A DNA stretch of 8,399 nt from Thermoanaerobaculales bacterium (GCA_025456385.1 JALOKS010000195.1:1-8399), one strand, 5' to 3'. Shown: positions 1 through 8,377, counted from the first letter of the stretch. Notes: a model not told the origin generated them from the letters alone. Made by a program: numbers and translations.

Positions 1-235
1 GGCTGCAGGGCCACGGCTCGTTCAGCCACATCCGGGTGGTCGCGAGGCGTTCCTCCGTGTTCACGAAGTCGCAGAGGATCGCATCCGGAACCTCGGTCGC
101 ACGGACGATCCAGTGGTGGCGCGGAGCCGTGGCCCCGGTCGCGGCGACCGGAGCACCCGCCCTGCGGCCGACGAGCAGCAGGGCCCCCGCTGCTGCGACG
201 GCCACGGTGAGGAGGACGACTGAGGCTCGTTTCAT
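1..235 (-). CDS. N-terminal part of a secreted or membrane-anchored protein, function unknown (runs off window)
   Basis: An open minus-strand frame of 78 codons starts at the ATG at 235-233 and reaches the window edge without a stop. Codon third positions are mostly G or C, as in the neighbouring genes. The protein begins MKRASVVLLTVAVAAAGALL: two basic residues, then a hydrophobic stretch to about residue 22. This fits a Sec signal peptide or an N-terminal membrane anchor. An Ala/Gly/Pro/Thr-rich linker follows (about 26-38). From residue 39 (HHWIVRATEVPD) a folded domain appears to begin, with cysteines at residues 54 and 77. I do not recognise the family. The gene lies downstream of the two-component operon on the same strand, so it could be a target or partner of that system. 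No clear ribosome binding site precedes the ATG. The signal-like start and codon use make the frame believable. Confidence 0.6.
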   Translation of the reverse strand, partial: MKRASVVLLTVAVAAAGALLLVGRRAGAPVAATGATAPRHHWIVRATEVPDAILCDFVNTEERLATTRMWLNEPWPCS

Positions 236-277
236 GGACGTCAGGCCGGTGGTCCGTCGGACCATCCAGGTCCGCGG

Positions 278-283
278 AGTATA
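278..283 (-). promoter_or_regulatory. Possible -10 box (TATACT) for the secreted-protein gene
   Basis: Read on the minus strand this hexamer is TATACT, five of six matches to the sigma-70 -10 consensus. It lies 42 nt upstream of the ATG at 235. A start site near 271 would give a leader of about 35 nt. No good -35 box lies 16-18 bp upstream, which is GC-rich. If the promoter is real it may need an activator. The GACAC repeats about 75-105 bp further upstream are one candidate site. Confidence 0.3.
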
Positions 284-356
284 GCGTGGCCTCGGAGCGG
301 CGCCCAGGCCCGCCACGCGCAACGGGCGAGCGCTTCGGCGCAGCCGGCGGGCGGGT

Positions 357-389
357 CTCGACACCCTCAGGACACGACTCGACACCTCA
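357..389. promoter_or_regulatory. Helically phased GACAC repeats, candidate response-regulator operator
   Basis: GACAC occurs at 360-364, 371-375 and 381-385, spaced 11 and 10 bp, about one helical turn each. The outer two sit in longer near-identical copies: CTCGACACCCTCA (357-369) and CTCGACACCTCA (378-389). OmpR/PhoB-type regulators typically bind tandem half-sites 10-11 bp apart, and a regulator of that type is encoded at 2161-2850. On the minus strand, facing the secreted-protein gene, the half-site reads GTGTC. A single related GGTGTCG occurs at 2907-2913 upstream of the regulator gene. The spacing and repetition are seen in the sequence; the binding is inferred. Confidence 0.4.
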
Positions 390-463
390 ACAGGAAGTTT
401 TTCATTTCGTGAGGCATATTCCTCTGATGTGAGCGCCGGTCGGGGGGACTCGACAGTCGTCAG

Positions 464-2164
464 TCACCACTGTCGCGCCGGCGGCAGCTGCAGCACGAAG
501 GCCGCCCCGGGCCCGTCCTCCGGCGCCACGACCAGCTCGCCGCCCTGCGCGCGGGCGAGCCCGCGGGCGAGGGCGAGGCCGAGCCCGAGACCGGGCATGC
601 GGGGCGCGTCGGCACGGCGCGTGAACGGACGGAAGAGGTCGCGGTGGCGGCCGCGGGGCACACCGGGTCCGTTGTCCCGGACCTCGACCGCGAGCCGGTC
701 CCCGGACCGCCTCACCGAAACCCGGACCCGGCGCTCGGCGACCGAGCGGGTGTGCTTTTCGGCGTTGTCGAGCAGGTTGTCGAGGATCTGGTGGAGGGCG
801 TCGGCGTCGAAGCTCGCGGTCGGCAGGCCGGGCTCGAGCGCGAGCTCGAGAACGACCCCGGCGTCCTCGAGGCGGGGCCGGGCGCGCTCGACGAGGCGGG
901 CGACGGCCTCGCCGAGCTCGCCGGGGACGGGGTTCGCGAGCTGCGCCCCGCGCTCGAGCCGCGACAGGTCGAGCATGTTGGCGACCACTCGGCCGAGCCG
1001 CGCCGCCTCGGAGCTGACGATCGCCGCGTAGTGTGCGCGCTGCCCGGGGTCGCCGAGGCCCTCGGCGAGCATCTCGGCGTGCAGCTGCAGCCCTGCAATC
1101 GGCGTGCGGAGCTCGTGCGCGGCAGCGGCGGCGAAGTGGGCGCGCTGGCGGGCGAGGCGATCGGTCTGGAGGAGGATCCAGAGCACCGCCGTCGCCGCGA
1201 GCAGGATGGCTGCGGCGGTGAGCGCGAAGTCGAAGCGGAAGTCGCGAACGGTGGCGACCGCAGCGGCGCGGGAGGGGGCCAGCGCCCGCTCGAGGTCGGC
1301 CTCGAGGATCCACCCGGTGTCGGTCACGAGGGCGGCGGCGGTGAGCGAAGGCGGCCCGGGTGAGAAGCGCGGGGCGAGAGAGCTCATGCCGACCCGCTCC
1401 TGGACGACGGGGGACGAGACCGCGAAGCCCTGGAGGACGATTCCGGCGGGGGTGTACACCTCGCGCAGGGCGGCGAGGGTCGGGCCGCTGCCGAGCACCA
1501 TGGTCTTCCAGACCAGGGGCCGGACGCGGATGGCGACCTGGCCGAGGCCGCCGGCGGCGCCGGCGCCACCGGCGGACGCCGTCGCGGGACGGCCCGTGAT
1601 GGTCGCGTAGACGGTGTCGGCGCGGCGGATCTGCTGCCACTCCCTTTCGGTCAGCGTCAGCACCTGCTCGTCGTCCGCCGTCCCGCCCGCGAAGTCCGCC
1701 TCGAGCATGACCGCGTTCTGGAGCTCCGCGAGGAGCGAGCAGAAGGCCGCGAAGTCGGCGTCGCTCGACAGCTCGGGGAACCGCTCGCTGACGGTCGGCA
1801 GCGTGACCAGGCCGGTCTCGTCGATCTGGAAGTGTGCCCAGATCAGCGCGTCGCTCGTTCCCGCGGCGAGGGGCGACGGGGTCACGGCGAGGCCCTGGGC
1901 GGCGCCCCGCGGGTCGCGGTACAGGGTCTGGTAGTGGAAGAAGGGCCGGCTGGACTCCTGGCGGCGGAGGTCGTCGAGGCGGGTGCCGAGGAGGGCGGCC
2001 TCGTGCTCGAGGTCCTGGCGGAAAGCGAGCTCCGCAGCGGCCGTGACCGACGCCGCGCGCCGCCGGGCATCCGCGGAGCCGGTGAGGTACCAGGCGGTGG
2101 TCGGCAGCAGCACCGCGACCCCGATCAGGGCCGCGGCCAGGGTGACGCGGCGGGGAGGCCTCAC
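464..2164 (-). CDS. Membrane sensor histidine kinase with a large extracytoplasmic domain
   Basis: This is a 566-residue two-component sensor kinase that should autophosphorylate on His and pass the phosphate to the adjacent regulator. A first membrane segment spans about residues 8-28, an extracytoplasmic region about 30-310, and a second membrane segment about 313-333. The HisKA motif AAAAAHELRTPI puts the phospho-acceptor at H350. ATP-binding motifs follow: N box HQILDNLLDNAEKHT (458-472), G1 box DNGPGV (497-502), F box LFRPF (510-514) and G2 box GLGLGLALA (525-533). Only about 15 residues separate the second membrane segment from the HisKA helix, so no HAMP linker is present. The sensor region matches no PAS or CACHE motif that I can name, so the stimulus is unknown. 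The GTG start overlaps the regulator's stop as GTGA, with a GGGGGA-like binding site just upstream; this indicates translational coupling. The kinase function is secure; the specific symbol is not. Confidence 0.93.
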   Translation of the reverse strand: MRPPRRVTLAAALIGVAVLLPTTAWYLTGSADARRRAASVTAAAELAFRQDLEHEAALLGTRLDDLRRQESSRPFFHYQTLYRDPRGAAQGLAVTPSPLAAGTSDALIWAHFQIDETGLVTLPTVSERFPELSSDADFAAFCSLLAELQNAVMLEADFAGGTADDEQVLTLTEREWQQIRRADTVYATITGRPATASAGGAGAAGGLGQVAIRVRPLVWKTMVLGSGPTLAALREVYTPAGIVLQGFAVSSPVVQERVGMSSLAPRFSPGPPSLTAAALVTDTGWILEADLERALAPSRAAAVATVRDFRFDFALTAAAILLAATAVLWILLQTDRLARQRAHFAAAAAHELRTPIAGLQLHAEMLAEGLGDPGQRAHYAAIVSSEAARLGRVVANMLDLSRLERGAQLANPVPGELGEAVARLVERARPRLEDAGVVLELALEPGLPTASFDADALHQILDNLLDNAEKHTRSVAERRVRVSVRRSGDRLAVEVRDNGPGVPRGRHRDLFRPFTRRADAPRMPGLGLGLALARGLARAQGGELVVAPEDGPGAAFVLQLPPARQW

Positions 2165-2850
2165 CCGTCCCCCGCGTCGCCCCAGGCGTAGCCCGCGCCG
2201 GTGACGGTGCGCACGATGCGCGGCTCGGCGGGGTCGCGCTCGATCTTCTGGCGCAGGTTGGCGATCGTCATGTCGACGGTCCGCGTCTGCAGCTCCGCCG
2301 AGGAGCCCCAGATCCGCTCCAGGAGCTCGGCCCTCGTCACCGCGCGGGCGCGGTGGCGGTGGAGCCAGCGCAGGATGCCGGCCTCGCGCGGCGTGAGCGC
2401 GACCTCCTGTGAGCCGCGGCGCGCGGTCAGGCGCCCGAGGTCGAGGGTGCAGCCGTCGACCTCGATCAGCTCGGGCTCGGTGGGTGAGGCTCCGGCGCGG
2501 CGGCCGAAGGCCTCGACGCGCGCGAGCAGCTCGCGGACCGAGAACGGCTTGGTCAGGTAGTCGTCGGCGCCGGCCCGCAGCCCCGCCACCTTGTCGTCCT
2601 CGGAGCTGCGGGCGGTGAGCATCAGCACCGGCAGCGTCGGTCGTGCCCGGCGCAGGCGGCGGCAGACCTCGACGCCGTCGATGTCCGGCAGCATCAGGTC
2701 GAGGACCACGAGGTCGAAGGTCTCGCGGGTGCCGAGCTCGACTGCCGGCTGGCCCAGCTCCGAGACCACGACCTCGTGGCCGGCGGCCAGGAGCAGGTCC
2801 CGGAGGCCCTCGCGGAGGGTCGGCTCGTCCTCGACGATGAGGATGCGCAC
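2161..2850 (-). CDS. OmpR/PhoB-family DNA-binding response regulator
   Basis: This is a 229-residue response regulator, full length for the family. The receiver domain (1-118) has the acidic pocket E7/D8, the phosphorylation site D51 in VVLDLMLPDIDG, the switch residue T79 in LMLTA and K101 in LTKPF. The winged-helix output domain (about 127-224) contains LTPREAGILRWL, the recognition region TVDMTIANLRQKI and the terminal wing VRTVTGAGYAW. It should bind tandem direct repeats as a dimer once phosphorylated by the kinase encoded immediately downstream. The start is GTG, chosen because MRILIVEDEP is the canonical first strand of the family. The upstream GAGG is only 1 nt from the start, so the ribosome binding site is poor. 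The gene diverges from lepA across 165 bp. The regulon is not evident, although phased GACAC repeats at 357-389 are a candidate target. Confidence 0.95.
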   Translation of the reverse strand: MRILIVEDEPTLREGLRDLLLAAGHEVVVSELGQPAVELGTRETFDLVVLDLMLPDIDGVEVCRRLRRARPTLPVLMLTARSSEDDKVAGLRAGADDYLTKPFSVRELLARVEAFGRRAGASPTEPELIEVDGCTLDLGRLTARRGSQEVALTPREAGILRWLHRHRARAVTRAELLERIWGSSAELQTRTVDMTIANLRQKIERDPAEPRIVRTVTGAGYAWGDAGDG

Positions 2851-2862
2851 GCCTCAGGATAG

Positions 2863-2882
2863 CCCGGCTGCCGGCCGCCGGG
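2863..2882. other. Short inverted repeat in the divergent regulator/lepA spacer
   Basis: CCCGGC (2863-2868) and GCCGGG (2877-2882) are perfect 6-bp inverted arms around an 8-nt loop. The loop is itself GC-rich and partly self-complementary. The hairpin lies 13 nt upstream of the regulator's GTG start, so it could sit in that mRNA leader and affect translation, or be an operator. In DNA this GC-rich such arms arise often by chance. The rest of the 2851-3015 spacer holds the lepA promoter and ribosome binding site; I see no convincing regulator promoter. Confidence 0.25.
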
Positions 2883-2950
2883 AGGTCAGGATTCTGTAAA
2901 AGGAGCGGTGTCGCGCGCGGCCTCGGGCACGGGCGCGGGCCGGAGGCGAG

Positions 2951-2979
2951 TTGTGGCGCGGCCGAGGTTCCGCGATAAT
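2951..2979 (+). promoter_or_regulatory. Likely sigma-70 promoter of lepA
   Basis: TTGTGG (2951-2956) and GATAAT (2974-2979) are separated by exactly 17 bp. The -10 matches TATAAT at five of six positions. The -35 keeps the important TTG but not ACA. Transcription would start near 2986, giving a leader of about 30 nt before the TTG at 3016. It faces lepA, and no other -10-like AT-rich hexamer in the spacer fits as well. Assigned by position and consensus only. Confidence 0.5.
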
Positions 2980-3004
2980 GCCTCCCGCCGCGGGTCAGCC
3001 CGCG

Positions 3005-3010
3005 AAGGAG
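3005..3010 (+). promoter_or_regulatory. Ribosome binding site that fixes the TTG start of lepA
   Basis: AAGGAG is a near-perfect Shine-Dalgarno sequence, 5 nt before TTG at 3016-3018. No ATG or GTG gives a LepA-like N-terminus. The TTG places the GTPase P-loop at residue 11, where the family has it. Confidence 0.75.
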
Positions 3011-3015
3011 CCTGA

Positions 3016-4812
<1,797 letters not shown>

Positions 4813-4846
4813 TTTCGGATTTCGGATTTCGGATTTCGGATTTTTC

Positions 4847-4884
4847 CCCTTCTCAGCCCGGCCCGAGAGCTGTCTCTGAGAGGG
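4847..4884 (+). other. Core hairpin 1 of the lepA-hemW element
   Basis: TCTCAG (4851-4856) pairs with CTGAGA (4876-4881). The stem extends by CCC (4847-4849) with GGG (4882-4884), leaving T4850 as a bulge, for 9 bp around a 19-nt loop. It lies 35 nt after the lepA stop and could help end or stabilise the lepA transcript. No T-run follows it, so it is not a classical intrinsic terminator. Confidence 0.4.
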
Positions 4885-4897
4885 TGCTAACTGCCGC

Positions 4898-4921
4898 GTC
4901 ACCGTCGCCTCCGTCGGTGGC
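4898..4921 (+). other. Core hairpin 2 of the lepA-hemW element
   Basis: CACCG (4900-4904) pairs with CGGTG (4915-4919). A T-G wobble (4899/4920) and a G-C pair (4898/4921) extend it to 7 bp around a 10-nt loop. It is the weakest of the three core hairpins and could be chance in GC-rich DNA. Its regular placement between the other two is the reason to list it. Confidence 0.3.
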
Positions 4922-4940
4922 TCTTGAGCTCGCTGAAGCT

Positions 4941-4968
4941 CCCCCCAGTGATGCACTTATCCGGGGGG
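4941..4968 (+). other. Core hairpin 3 of the lepA-hemW element
   Basis: CCCCCCAGTG (4941-4950) pairs with CACT (4954-4957) and, after a TATCC bulge, with GGGGGG (4963-4968). That gives up to 10 bp with an ATG triloop. The C6/G6 arms are conspicuous and perfectly matched. The hairpin ends 6 nt before the right heptamer arm. No T-run follows on either strand, so I do not call it a terminator. Confidence 0.45.
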
Positions 4969-5020
4969 TCGGGCGGAAATCCGAAATCCAAAATCCGAAA
5001 TCCGAAATCGATGACGGCAC

Positions 5021-6150
5021 ATGAACGGCTCAGGCTCCCCACTCGCCGGCCTCTACGTCCACATTCCCTTCTGCGCCTCGGTCTGCCCGTACTGCGACTT
5101 CGCGGTGACGATCGCGGGCGAGGAGCGGCGCGAGGCGTACGTCGAGGGCGTGATCCGGGAGGCGGCCCTGCACGCCGGGCTCGGCCTCGAGTTCGACACG
5201 GTCTACCTCGGCGGCGGCACGCCGTCGTCGCTGCGGGCGGCGCAGCTGCGGCGCGTGCTGGACGGTCTCGGCGGTCAGCTGCGGCTCGCGCGCGGGTGCA
5301 GACTCCACCTCGAGGCCAACCCCGAAGATGTGTGCGAGGCGAGCGTCGAGTCCTGGCGCGAGCTCGGCGTCGCCTTCGTGAGCCTCGGCGCCCAGGCCCT
5401 CGACGATGCGTCCCTCTGCTCGTGGCTGCGGGCTTCGGCACCGTCTCGATCGACCTCATCTTCGCGCGGCCCGGGCAGACGGCTGCGTCCTGGTCTGCGG
5501 AGCTGGAGCAGGCCGCAGGGCTCGGGGTGCGGCACCTCAGCTGCTACCAGCTCACCTTCCACGACGAGACGGTGCTCGGGCGGCGGCTGCGGCGCGGCGA
5601 GGTGGCAGCGCCCGCAGAGGACCTGCAGGCCGAGCTCTTCTTCGCGACCCACGAGATGCTGGCGGCGGCCGGCCTCCCGGCCTACGAGGTCTCGAACTTC
5701 GCCGGCGGACCTGAGCACCGCTCCCGGCACAACCTGAAGTACTGGCGGCACCTGCCCTACCTGGGTCTGGGGCCGTCCGCCCACTCCTTCGTCGGCGGCC
5801 GCCGCTGGTGGAATCGCCGCAAGCTGCGCCTGTGGCAGGCCGCCGTCGACGGCGGCCTCCCCCCCGTGGAGGCGTGGGAGGAGCTCGACCGGAACGGGCT
5901 GCTGCTCGAGATGCTGATGCTCGGCCTGCGCACCACCGACGGCGTCGATCTCGAGGAGCTGCGGTCGCGCGGCGGCGTCGACCTCGTGGCCGACAACCGA
6001 GAGGTCATCGAGCGGTGGTGCGCCTCGGGCCACCTTCGGGTCGAGGGCGGCCGGCTTCGCCCGACGCTGCGCGGCCTCGCGGTCGCCGACGCCCTCGCCG
6101 CCTCCTTCGAGCTGGGCGCCGGTTCGCAGCCGATCAAGCGGTCGCCGTAG
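5021..6150 (+). pseudogene. hemW: hemW with an internal frameshifting deletion (or an assembly error)
   Basis: HemW is a radical-SAM relative of coproporphyrinogen oxidase HemN and acts as a haem-binding chaperone. The first frame starts at ATG 5021 and carries YVHIPFCASVCPYCDF, with the 4Fe-4S ligands C18, C22 and C25, then YLGGGTPS (62-69), LEANPED (97-103) and GVAFVSLGAQALDDASL (116-132). It then loses similarity. From about 5416 a second frame continues with LLVAAGFGTVSIDLIFARPG, SCYQLTFHDE and the HemW-typical HNLKYWRHLPYLGLGPSAHS, to the stop at 6148-6150. The family has a segment of about 15-16 residues, including an LGRxH-type motif, between these blocks, and it is absent here. The frame change needs a missing length of 3n+1, so 46 or 49 nt fits. 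Codon use stays normal and no stop has accumulated, so the lesion is recent or artificial. No clear ribosome binding site precedes the start; the heptamer arm occupies that position. Confidence 0.88.
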
Positions 6151-6153
6151 AAT
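6123..6153 (+). promoter_or_regulatory. Possible promoter just upstream of the kinase-glycosidase gene
   Basis: TAGAAT (6148-6153), overlapping the hemW stop codon, matches the -10 consensus at five of six positions. TTCGCA (6123-6128) is a weak -35 at a long 19-bp spacing. Transcription would start about 6160, only a few bases before the ATG at 6163, so the mRNA would be nearly leaderless. That would fit the lack of a Shine-Dalgarno sequence there. The gene may instead rely on readthrough from hemW. Confidence 0.25.
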
Positions 6154-6162
6154 GCACGCGGC

Positions 6163-8361
6163 ATGAGCACCTCAGCGGCCCCCGGGTCGGCCCTGCCGCG
6201 GTTCGAGCCCTTCGCGGGCGGCGGCCTCAGGGGTGAGGCTGCGCCCGGCCTCGGCGCGGCGGAGGCGGCCCGCCTCGCTGACCCCGCGTCGTCGGTGGCG
6301 ACCATCCACTGGGGCCGCAACTACCTCTACGCCGCCGAGCTGCGGACGGCCTCGGGAACGCTCCCGGTGGTGGTCAAGCAGTTCAGCAACCAGGGCCTGC
6401 GGCGGCGCCTCGATCGGCGCCTGCGCGGCAGCAAGGCCGAGCGCAGCTGGCGGGTCGCGGGGGAGCTCCTGCGCGCCGGGCTCGCGACCCCCGAGCCGCT
6501 GATGTGGATCGAGTCCGACCCCGCGGACGGCCCGTCGTTCTTCGTCGCCCGCCGCCTCGAGGCTGCGGTCGAGGTGCGTCACTTCTTCCGCCGCCTCAAC
6601 GGCGAGGCGGACGCCGGGCCCTTCCCGGAGGTCGACGACGGGAGCTTTCTCGCCCGCCTGGGGGCCCTCGCGCGCCGCCTGCACGACGCGGGCATCGTCT
6701 ACCGCGACCTGTCGATGGGCAACATTCTCGCGGTCGAGGCGGCCGGCGGCGATCCGGATCTCTTTCTCGTCGACTTCAACCGCGCCCGCACGGGCCGGCG
6801 GCCCGGCGCCCTTACCCGGACCCGCGACCTCTGCCGGCTGCCGGTGCTCGCTGCCGCCCACCGGGCGGCCTACCTCGGCGGGTACTGGGGCGAGGTCCCT
6901 CCGCGCTGGTCCTTCCGCTGGTGGTTCTTCGGCCTTTCGGTGAGCGGCTACATTCTCAAGCACCGGATGAAGAAGGGTCTGGCCGGTGGTCTCCGGCTGC
7001 GCCGGCGGCACTCGCGCCGCGGCACCGTCCATCCTCACATCCCGCCCGCCGCCGCAGGCGCGGCGGCGCGCGACAAGGCGGTGTGGGACCACCTCTCGGA
7101 CCAGCCCCACCAGCACGCAGGGAAGCTGGAGAAGGTGGCGATCCGCCTCCGCGACGCCCCTTCCCACCTTCGCGATGCCTTCTGTTTCACGACGTCGCTG
7201 GCGCCCGTCTGGCGCCGCTATCGGGAGCTGAGGGAGGCCCGCTACCGGGGTCCGACTGAGTTCACGGGCATCGGCCTCGCGCTGCGCCCGTGGCCCGCGG
7301 ACCCCGAGGCGCAGCTGCGGGAGATCGCGGAGCTGGGGGCCGGGCCGTTGCTGCTGCGGCTCCACCCCTGGGAGGATCGGCACGACGACGAGGAGCGGTT
7401 GGCCGCGGCCCTCGCCGCCGCCGGCCACGAGCTCTCATTCGTCATTCCCCAGAACCGCGACCTCGTGCGCGACCGCGGGCGGTGGCGCGCGGCGGTCGCC
7501 GAGCTCGCCGATCGCTTCAGCATCTACGGACCTCGATTCCAGGTCGGCCAGGCGGTCAACCGCAGCAAGTGGGGGATCTGGAGCTTCGACGAGTACCTCG
7601 ATCTCTACCTCGAGGCGGCCGAGATTCTGCGCCGACGGCCCGGGGTCGAGGTGATGGGGCCGGCGGTGATCGACTTCGAGTTCCAGTCGCTCATAGCGCT
7701 CGTCAACCGCCGTCGGCCAGCGCTCCGCTTCGATGTCGTCTCGAGCCTGCTCTACGTCGACCGCCGCGGCGCCCCCGAGAACCGGCAGCTCGGCCTCGAC
7801 ACTGCAGACAAGGTGACCCTGCTGCGGGCGATCGCCGACACCGGCCGCTGCTCCGCCGGACGCTGCTGGGTCACCGAGGTCAACTGGCCGCTGTGGGAGG
7901 GTCCCCACTCCCCGGCCGGCAAGTCGGTGTCGGTGGGGGAGGAGGAGCAGGCCGACTACCTGGTCCGCTACTACCTTTTGGCTCTGGGTACGGGCCTCGT
8001 CGAGCGGGTCTTCTGGTGGCGCCTGATCGCCCGCGGTTACGGTCTGGTCGCCCCCGAGACCGACGGCAGCCTGCGCCGGCGCCCGGCCTGGCACGCGATG
8101 CGGACCCTGATCGCCGAGCTCGACGGTGCGACCTTCCACGGCCCGTTGGCGGCGCCGGCCGGTGCCTGGCTCTACCGCTTCACCTCGCGGAGCGACGCCG
8201 AGGTCGTCGTCGGCTGGAGCGTGGGAGGCGGTGTGCGCGCCACGCTGCCGCGTCCCGCACTGAGGGCCCTCAGCCGCGACGGCAGAGCGCTGCCGCCGCC
8301 CCCGGCCTCCGCGGTCACGCTCGACCCTTCGCCGACCTACTTCTTTCTCGTCGCCGACTGA
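6163..8361 (+). CDS. Fusion of a Kdo/WaaP-type sugar kinase and a GH-A-like glycosidase barrel
   Basis: This is a 732-residue protein with no signal peptide or membrane segment, so probably cytoplasmic. Residues about 45-285 look like a Kdo/WaaP-family lipopolysaccharide-core kinase: K72 in VVVKQF, E93 as the likely helix-C partner, the catalytic loop YRDLSMGNIL (D182, N187) and the metal-binding D204 in FLVDFNRA. A basic segment (about 264-290) and a linker containing DHLSDQPHQHA (309-319) follow. Residues about 366-655 read as a clan GH-A (beta/alpha)8 barrel: PLLLRLHPW (395-403), VGQAVNRSKWG (461-471), GPAVIDFEF (499-507), WVTEVNW (569-575) and VFWWRL (616-621). A C-terminal beta-rich region (about 656-732) is common in such enzymes. 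The strand-4 acid/base motif, usually NEP, is QAV here, whereas the strand-7 nucleophile E572 remains. The start is 12 nt after hemW, without a clear ribosome binding site. The kinase half is fairly sure; the barrel assignment rests on motif order. The substrate is unknown; a cell-envelope glycan is likely. Confidence 0.85.
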   Translation: MSTSAAPGSALPRFEPFAGGGLRGEAAPGLGAAEAARLADPASSVATIHWGRNYLYAAELRTASGTLPVVVKQFSNQGLRRRLDRRLRGSKAERSWRVAGELLRAGLATPEPLMWIESDPADGPSFFVARRLEAAVEVRHFFRRLNGEADAGPFPEVDDGSFLARLGALARRLHDAGIVYRDLSMGNILAVEAAGGDPDLFLVDFNRARTGRRPGALTRTRDLCRLPVLAAAHRAAYLGGYWGEVPPRWSFRWWFFGLSVSGYILKHRMKKGLAGGLRLRRRHSRRGTVHPHIPPAAAGAAARDKAVWDHLSDQPHQHAGKLEKVAIRLRDAPSHLRDAFCFTTSLAPVWRRYRELREARYRGPTEFTGIGLALRPWPADPEAQLREIAELGAGPLLLRLHPWEDRHDDEERLAAALAAAGHELSFVIPQNRDLVRDRGRWRAAVAELADRFSIYGPRFQVGQAVNRSKWGIWSFDEYLDLYLEAAEILRRRPGVEVMGPAVIDFEFQSLIALVNRRRPALRFDVVSSLLYVDRRGAPENRQLGLDTADKVTLLRAIADTGRCSAGRCWVTEVNWPLWEGPHSPAGKSVSVGEEEQADYLVRYYLLALGTGLVERVFWWRLIARGYGLVAPETDGSLRRRPAWHAMRTLIAELDGATFHGPLAAPAGAWLYRFTSRSDAEVVVGWSVGGGVRATLPRPALRALSRDGRALPPPPASAVTLDPSPTYFFLVAD

Positions 8362-8377
8362 ACCCGAAAAACCAGAT

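Noticed and set aside
36..284. An 82-codon plus-strand frame at the left end
   Set aside because: The opposite frame has a signal-peptide-like start and gene-like codon use, while this one gives an Arg/Ala/Thr-rich low-complexity product without a ribosome binding site.
397..402. T-run at 397-402 as the tail of a plus-strand terminator
   Set aside because: No stable hairpin directly precedes it on the plus strand, and no plus-strand gene ends there.
451..475. CGACAG/CTGTCG inverted repeat across the kinase gene stop, as a terminator
   Set aside because: The stem is only 6 bp with a 13-nt loop and no T-run follows on the minus strand, so I cannot support termination there.
2851..2915. Promoter for the response-regulator operon on the minus strand
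   Set aside because: TATCCT (2861-2856) and CAGAAT are only partial -10 matches and neither has a -35 at proper spacing, so no call is made.
4924..5020. Upstream extension of the second hemW frame to an ATG at 4924
   Set aside because: It translates the repeat element and then out-of-frame hemW. The true hemW N-terminus with the CxxxCxxC cluster lies in the other frame, from 5021.
6172..7428. A 418-codon minus-strand frame opposite the kinase half of the fusion gene
   Set aside because: Same cause: shadow of a strong coding frame. The kinase motifs on the plus strand settle which frame is real.
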